From contig JASDFA010000027.1 of assembly GCA_035772735.1 (NCBI GenBank), positions 28,626,001 through 28,690,000 on the forward strand: 64,000 bases of DNA, read 5' to 3'. Below are positions 57,990 through 64,000 of this stretch, in pieces (the first letter of the stretch is position 1; every line of letters begins with the position of its first letter). This DNA is from Datura wrightii (Eukaryota > Streptophyta > Magnoliopsida > Solanales > Solanaceae). The notes beneath the pieces are model-generated. The model was not told the DNA's origin and made no database searches. It saw only the letters and a program-made list of their open reading frames with translations. A program made the translations under genes and the position numbers.

Positions 57990-60900
57990 TCTCACCAACT
58001 CTCTCAAGTGGGGTCTCACACATTGAAAAAGGATCAGTATATTCAAATATTACAGTTGTTCAATTATTCCTCAGAACTTTCACATTCTACAAGTGTGGCA
58101 GGTATGAACATTGCCTTGTCTATTCACAAGGGTAATCAAAATTAGATAGTATAAACATGAGCCACCAATCACATGGTTGAAGATCTGAGTATATTGGATG
58201 CTCAATCTATATCCAAAATTGAGAATCCAAATAAAGTGTATCTTCCAAATGGAGATATATCATTGGTAACTCACATAGGATCTAGTATATTATCTGAGAA
58301 GAATACAATCATTAATGTATTTCACATTCCTCAGTTCAAGTTTAATCTATTGTCTGTGTCAAAACAAACTAAGGAGTTGAATTGTTCAACATCTTTCTTT
58401 CCTAACTTTTGTCTGTTTTAGGAACTCTTCAGTGGAAAGGTGAAGATGATTGGTAAAAATGATGGAGGACAATACATATTGTCAAGAAATATAGATAAAG
58501 AAGAAATCATCTTAACAACTAGAGATTTTATTTCTGATATCACATATTCAAAGTTAGATATAGATGTGTAGCACAAAAGGAATAGGCATATGTCTACTTC
58601 AGTTAGATTATTTGGCATTACTGAAACTATAAACAAATGCACTATACGTCCATGCGCTAAGAAAACTAGATTGCCCTTTCCTATTAGTATGAGTAGTAGC
58701 TCAAACAGCTTTGACTTGTTACACATGGATGTATGGAGTCCCTATAAAATGGCTACTTTTGATGGATATAAATACTTTTTATTGTAGATACCATACTAGA
58801 GTGACTTGGGTTTTCTTGCTAAGATTTAAATCTAATATATGTATTGTACTAAAAAATTTCTTCATCTATATCAAAACTCAGTTCAATAAAAATGTTAAAA
58901 TAGTAAAGAGTGACAATGGAACTGAGTTTGTTAACTCTTCTTGTCATGAATTATTTATTAATCTAAGAATAGTGCATCAAACATCCTGTGTCTATACACC
59001 TCAAAAAAAATGGGATGATTGAGAGAAAACATAGACATATATTAGAAATCACAATGGCCATCAGGTTTTAAGGGAGCATTCCTTTAAAATTTTGGAGAAT
59101 TTGTATACAAACTGTTGTATATATCATTAATAGATTGCCAAGTCATATACTTGGAAATAAATATCCTTCTGAGAAATTGCATAAAAGAAAACCTTCTTTA
59201 CATCAGTTAAGAATTATTGGTTGTTTACGTTTTGCGAAGAAACTACATGAATCAGATAAACTGAAGTCAAGAACTACAACATCTGTTCCTGTGGGATATG
59301 TAGAAATTCAAAAAGGATATCTCCTATATGATCTGACTAGCCATATTTTTTTTGTCAACAGAGATGTAATCTTCAAAGAGGATGTATTTCCATTCAAATA
59401 AGAGTCACGGGATCCTGCTCCAGTATTCGAGTATAATGGCACAAATCATGTGCCTGAACAATCCAAAGTTCCACAAATCTATGTCGCAAAAACAGTATTA
59501 CCAGACACAAATAGTTTAACTCCACTTATGGTTGTTCTTCCAAAGACACATAGACTACCAGAGTAAAATGAGTTTAATCATGATGTATTAGATATGCCAC
59601 AACAAGAACAAATACATGTGACTGATAGAAGATTGTTAAAATGCACCAGACCACCTCTGTGGATGAAGGATTTTGTGTCACAAAATGCTCATGAGGGCTA
59701 TATGCCCTTGACAAGTATATGTTCTATGAAAAACTAACTCTAGAATATCAAGTCTACTTATCCTAAATATCCAGTATTACAGAACCTCAATCATACAAAG
59801 AAGAAATGACTAATCCTAGATGGATAGAAGCCATGCAAGCAGAGATCAGGGAACTACAAGACAATCATATTAAGATGTTGTAAGCCTACCAGAGGGTAAA
59901 TTACCAATAGGGTATAAGTGGATATTCAAGGTTAATCAACAGGTGAAGTTGAGAGATTCAAAGCAAGGCTGGTAGCTAATGGCTATAGTCAAAAGGAAGG
60001 GATTGATTATCATGAAATATTTAGTTTAGTAGTAAAACTGAAAATAGTCAGGACTGTTTTATCAATTTCCACACAAAGAAAATGTCATATTCATCAAGTT
60101 GATGTGTTCAATGCCTTCTTATAAGGTAATTTATATGATGAAATATATATGGAGTTACCCAAGGAATTTATGTGTCAGAGGGAGAAGAAATCAGTATGTA
60201 GACTTATTAAATCCCATGATGGATTGAAGCAAGCACCTAGACAATGAAATTCGCAAGACTGTCTGAGGCATTGCTAAGCTTCAAGTTTAAATAGAGTGAA
60301 CATGATCACTCTCTTTACACTAAGCATACGCCAGTAGGTTTCATATTTGTTCTCATCTATGTGGATAATATGTTGATCACAGGAAACAGTCTTAAACTTA
60401 TTGAGGAAACTAAAATCAAGATAAATCAGACCTTCAAAATGAAGGATTTGGATGAGATAAAATACTTCTTAGGGATTGAGTTTGCAAGGTCAAATCAAGA
60501 GATCCTAATACATCAAAGAAAATATGCCTTGAAGCTTATCTTCGAAATTGCTCTTGGCGGTGCAAAACCAACAACAACTCCTCTTGATATCAACAGTAAG
60601 ATAACTACAAAACAATATGATGACAACATTAATCCAGAAGCAACAGAAAGTGATCCCCAAACTGATCAAGGTATCTATCAAACACTGATAGAAAAACTGT
60701 TGCATCTGACCATGACTAGGCCTAATATCTCATTTGGTGTACAGATCTTGAGTCATTTCCTTCAACAACCAAAAAAGTCACATGTGAAAGTTGCCCTAAG
60801 GATTGTAAAGTACATCAAAAACCAACCTAGCCAAGGAGTTCTACTATCAAGTACATAGGAATATACAATCACTATATTATGTGATGCTGATTGGAAAACA

Positions 60901-61349
60901 TGTCCTCACTCAAGAAAATATGTGACTGGTTACTTAATCAAGCTAGGTGGTTCATTAATTGTCTGAAAATTAAAACAACAAATTACTATTTCCAGAAGTT
61001 CAGTAAAGATTGAATACAGGAGCATGACCTCCACTATCACTTAAATTGTATGGATACTAGGACTCATGAAAGATCTGGGTATTGAAGTACAAAAATCAAT
61101 GAACATTTTCACTAATAGCAAGGCAGCAATACCACTAGCATCAAACCTAGTCTACCATGAAAGAACAAAGAACATTGAAATAAATTGTCACTCTGTATGA
61201 GAGAAGATAGTACAAGGCTTGGTCTGCACCAAATCTATCTTAACCCAGGAGCAACCAGTAGACTTGCCGACCAAAGGACTAACCAAAATTCAATAACATT
61301 TTCAAAGGTCCAAACTAGGAGTTCAAAACATATATTCACTTCCTAGCTT
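57990..61349 (+). pseudogene. Copia pol of D, broken
   Basis: Continues D after E. A protease remnant precedes ATNHMVEDLSILDAQ in frame near 58160, then KVYLPNGDISLVTHIGSS and FKFNLLSVSK. The GAG-pre-integrase region lies to 58690. Integrase core: LLHMDVWSPYK, KSDNGTEFVNSS (58910), NGMIERKHRHILEI (59010). RT 59800-60500: YKWIFKVN, FKARLVANGYSQKEGIDYHEIFS, VDVFNAFL. Its catalytic box YVDN at 60358-60369 has lost the second Asp of YVDD. Best open frame 60361-60858. RNase H 60870-61300 (NSKAAIPLASNLVYHERTKNIEI). Numerous stops (58570, 58785, 59400, 60123). Integrase-before-RT order defines copia. Confidence 0.87.
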
Positions 61350-61358
61350 GAGGGGGAG
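61350..61358 (+). other. Polypurine tract of D
   Basis: GAGGGGGAG immediately before the 3' LTR, the plus-strand primer site. Confidence 0.75.
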
Positions 61359-61681
61359 TATTAATATAAGTGATCAATTAGTTAGTTAGTTAGCAGCAAT
61401 TAGTTAGTTAGTTAGTTAGTTAGATTGTTGAAGTTTGTTAGTTGAGATTATTAGTTGTATAACTAACTTGTTAAGCTAACATTACTCTACTATAAATACC
61501 CTCTAATGTAATATGTAGAAATACAGATTGAGAAATACAATCGATATACTACTCTCAATTTTCTTCTCCTCTCGTACGCTCTCTTTCTCTCTTTCTCCCT
61601 TTCTAAGTTGTCTTCTTCGCAACAATTGAAGCTCATCTTCAAGAGCTCTCATTTATTTCTTCAAAGATTTAGTTTATAACA
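61359..61681 (+). repeat. 3' LTR of copia D
   Basis: 323 bp; begins TATTAATATAAG (TG decayed to TA) and ends AGTTTATAACA. Contains a (TTAG)n microsatellite at about 61380-61430 that is longer than in the 5' LTR, a TATA box at 61491-61498, and a CT-rich block. Confidence 0.9.
61491..61498 (+). promoter_or_regulatory. TATA box of D 3' LTR
   Basis: CTACTATAAATACCCTC, same core as in the 5' LTR. It could drive read-out into the right flank, but no gene is seen there. Confidence 0.55.
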
Positions 61682-62367
61682 TAGAATAATACTTTTCGTC
61701 ATTAACTAATGATGAATTTAACAATATGATACAATAAAAATTTAAGTAATAATTAAAAAAATTATTATATTTAAACTAACAATACAATACAACACAACTG
61801 GTAACCACCATCACAAGATGTTAGAGGAGTAGCTACAGATGCGTAAGAAGCTGAGTCGTTTGTTATTGGGGCCTTATGTCTAATTAACTCTACGTAATAG
61901 TTTGTAATTATACATATTGTCTCTTGATAATAAAATTTTTATTTACTACAAAAAGAAATCAAACCTATAAACTTAGCCAAATATCCTCTAGGTTCCAAAA
62001 AATTAATTTCAGATAATTATCAATAAAAGTGAGATAATAACCTGAAAACAAGGTTAATCGATTAACTTTTATAACAAGTTAAAAGATGTTGCTAGTATAA
62101 AAATTCATGGCACTGTTTATATAAAATTAAGGTAATTCTTATGCTTTTTTCTTTTGTGGATTTGGTATTTCTATCTCTCCCGAAAGAACACCTTACTTTT
62201 TAAACCAAAGTATAATATTTGATCAATTTTTTTTTTATCTCAGATAAAAAGGCAAACACATTTATTAAGAAGTTACTTCTCATTTCCATCTTTTGAGAAA
62301 AGAAAACGAATTTACTAATATGAATTCCAAATTAATTTGTGAAATTAATCATTCACAGTTTAATTTA
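61682..62367. other. AT-rich flank, nothing recognised
   Basis: No ORF of note and no similarity to the elements in the window. Confidence 0.5.
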
Positions 62368-63299
62368 GGGTGTACATAATTTGGAATGGTTCGGATTTTT
62401 TAAATATCAATTCAAATCAATTGTATCAGATTTTTAAATCTACAAACCAAATCAAATCAATAAAAGTCAGGTTTTTCAGTGTCAGGTTTTTCGGGTTTCT
62501 CGGATTTTTCAGATTTTTTCGAATTTTTTTTCGATAAAGTCTCCGTACAAAGATATAACTTATACTTAAAATATTTCTTTAATTATAGTAACATATAACT
62601 ATCTAAGGTGGTTCCTAGTTAAGAAAATAACACAAAATATGAGATGAGTGATGAGATTGTACTAAAATATTCAACAAAGAAGATAATAAAAAATCGGGTA
62701 AAATAAATATTGACAAGCTAATAAGTCATAATGAAAATAATCATATTCTAAAAGTACCAAATCATCTCAAATAAATTACGACTAATAAGTATTAATTACA
62801 TAACTAAACATTAAAAAAAAATTAAGTTATGTGTTTTCTCTCTGTAAATTAACCTGTAAAATTAAAGAATAGATATCTAATATGTATTATTGTCATTTCT
62901 AGTGTTGAAATCATTTCTTTTGTTAGTATTAATATTGATTTGGTTTTGATTTGGGTGTTATTTGAGCTAATATATAATTAACATGCATCTATGAGCTATA
63001 AAACTTATTGAATCAATCAAAATTCTAAATCCAAACTAGAAATAATACATGATATAAGACAAAAAATATAAAAAAAAAATATTTAAGAATTATTTATAAA
63101 TTACATAAAATATTTATAAGAATTATATACATATTGTGTTGGGTTAATTTAGTTCGATTTGATTTTCTTTAGTTAAAACTAAACCAAACCAATTATAATC
63201 GGGTTTTCTTTTCAACACCAAATCATTACTTGAATTTTTTTTTTCAATTTGACTCAAATTATTAGATTAATGCAATTTGTTGATTTTCTTTTTACACCC
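62368..63299. mobile_element. MITE-like non-autonomous DNA element
   Basis: Ends are GGGTGTACATAAT (62368) and TTTTTACACCC (63299), an inverted terminal repeat of 7 bp (GGGTGTA) with further loose pairing. Just inside each end is the theme AACCAAACCAATT / TCGGGTTTTTC, as in Solanaceae repeats I recall. No ORF, about 70-80 percent A+T. The target duplication is unclear (TTTA left, ATAC right). It could instead be a fragment of another repeat class. Confidence 0.5.
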
Positions 63300-63986
63300 A
63301 TACTTCAAGTCAATGTAGCAAAAGCCAAAAAGTACCTTAGAATTGCAAGAGCTGTATTTTCGAATTATATGATTGTCACCTCAAGTAACATGATCAATAT
63401 ATAGATAGGATCAATGATAAACCTACCAATGGTGATTCGCTATAGTAGTATATATGGAGTATATAATATATATACTTTTGCATGGGAGATGTAGCACAAT
63501 AACATCAAGTCATCATTTTTCCATTATGAAAAATGTCCAATTCAAGATTAATTTGGTAAGAAAGAGATTTATGGAGGAGATCATGTACTCTTAGAGCAAT
63601 CATATTGTCTAATTAGTATGGGATTGGCTTTAATTTATTCACGTAAATCATGAGAGTCGACACAGAGGGGATTATATCTACTTTAAAGTATAGTGTAATG
63701 ATCGGATAATCATGTAATCACATCATCCTACTTCATTTGACGTTGTTTAAATGGACAGACACCACACAATCTAATCAAAAAGAAAGATTTGAATTTGTGA
63801 TTTAATATAAATCATAAACATTTATATGATTGTAATTAAGAGTAAATTGAACACGTAAAATTAAGTTATTTTTTTAAAATATAGAAAATATCTTTTTTTT
63901 TTTAAAAACAAAAAAGAAAAGAAAGAAAGAAAAGTATATTGCACAAATTGAGACATAGAGAGTAATTATCTCCCTAACGGTGGGTT
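63300..63986. other. AT-rich flank, nothing recognised
   Basis: No ORF of note. An A/G-rich simple repeat (AAAGAAAGAAAG type) lies at about 63900-63935. Confidence 0.45.
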
Positions 63987-63998
63987 GGGGGGGGGGGG
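63987..63998. repeat. Poly-G run
   Basis: Twelve consecutive G at the extreme right edge, out of character with the AT-rich surroundings. Possibly a sequencing or assembly edge effect. Confidence 0.7.
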
Positions 63999-64000
63999 AG

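Larger units (their letters stand above)
19377..61681 (+). mobile_element. Ty1/copia element D, split by two insertion stacks
   Basis: Own sequence: 19377-19602, 31693-32892 and 57990-61681, about 5.1 kb, a normal copia length. Removing I (19603-31687) and E (32893-57984) with one copy of each target duplication joins an LTR, primer site, Gag, then protease/integrase/RT/RNase H in copia order (integrase before RT), a polypurine tract and a second LTR. LTR pieces sum to about 326 and 323 bp. All coding parts are broken. The flanks (CAAAG left, TAGAA right) do not match, so no target duplication is recognisable. Confidence 0.9.

Noticed and set aside
19377..61686. Target duplication for copia D
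   Set aside because: CAAAG on the left and TAGAA on the right do not match; none claimed.
61682..64000. A host gene in the right flank
   Set aside because: No long ORF, splice-site-bounded coding blocks or protein motif seen; composition is strongly AT-rich.

Overview
This is nuclear DNA of a flowering plant, made almost entirely of LTR retrotransposons inserted into one another. I see no intact host gene, tRNA, rRNA or CRISPR, and nothing bacterial. The LTR families (Del/Tekay-type chromoviruses with 2.2-2.8 kb LTRs, an Athila-like family, one Ty1/copia element) suggest a dicot, probably Solanaceae. That is inference from element style, not proof. Element names A-L below are my own labels.

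Left block (1-18163). A stack of nested insertions is opened by the left window edge. Gypsy element C (+) carries in its 5' LTR a minus-strand Del LTR (L). L is interrupted by a minus-strand Athila/Tat-type LTR with its primer-binding site (K). K is interrupted by Del element A (+), and A by an Athila-like LTR (1-1005). Only the right-hand border of each insertion lies in the window. A short spacer (18164-19376) holds a possible LTR tail and a LINE zinc-finger relic.

Central block (19377-61681). One old, broken copia element D (about 5.1 kb of its own sequence) is spread over 42 kb by two insertion stacks. Its 5' LTR holds solo Del LTR I (target duplication CCCTC), which holds the young element J (20254-30231, target duplication CATAG). 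The end of D's gag holds Del element E (32893-57984, minus, CACAG). E in turn holds complete Del element F (AATAA) and solo LTR G (ACTCT/CCTCT), and G holds solo LTR H (ACCAC/ACCAT). The nesting gives relative ages: D before E and I; E before F and G; G before H; I before J.

J is the most interesting object. Its LTRs differ at only about ten positions. It encodes Gag and a zinc-knuckle plus aspartic protease ORF but shows no reverse transcriptase or integrase, so it appears non-autonomous. It also carries a third ORF resembling the 'putative plant transposon protein' family. In front of that ORF lie a second copy of the LTR's hairpin modules, a TATA-like box and a plausible 706-nt leader intron. 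Three unrelated LTR families in the window carry clusters of GC-rich palindromes in U3; in two of them these lie just upstream of the TATA box.

Right flank (61682-64000). AT-rich DNA with one MITE-like element bearing GGGTGTA-type terminal inverted repeats, ending in a poly-G run.
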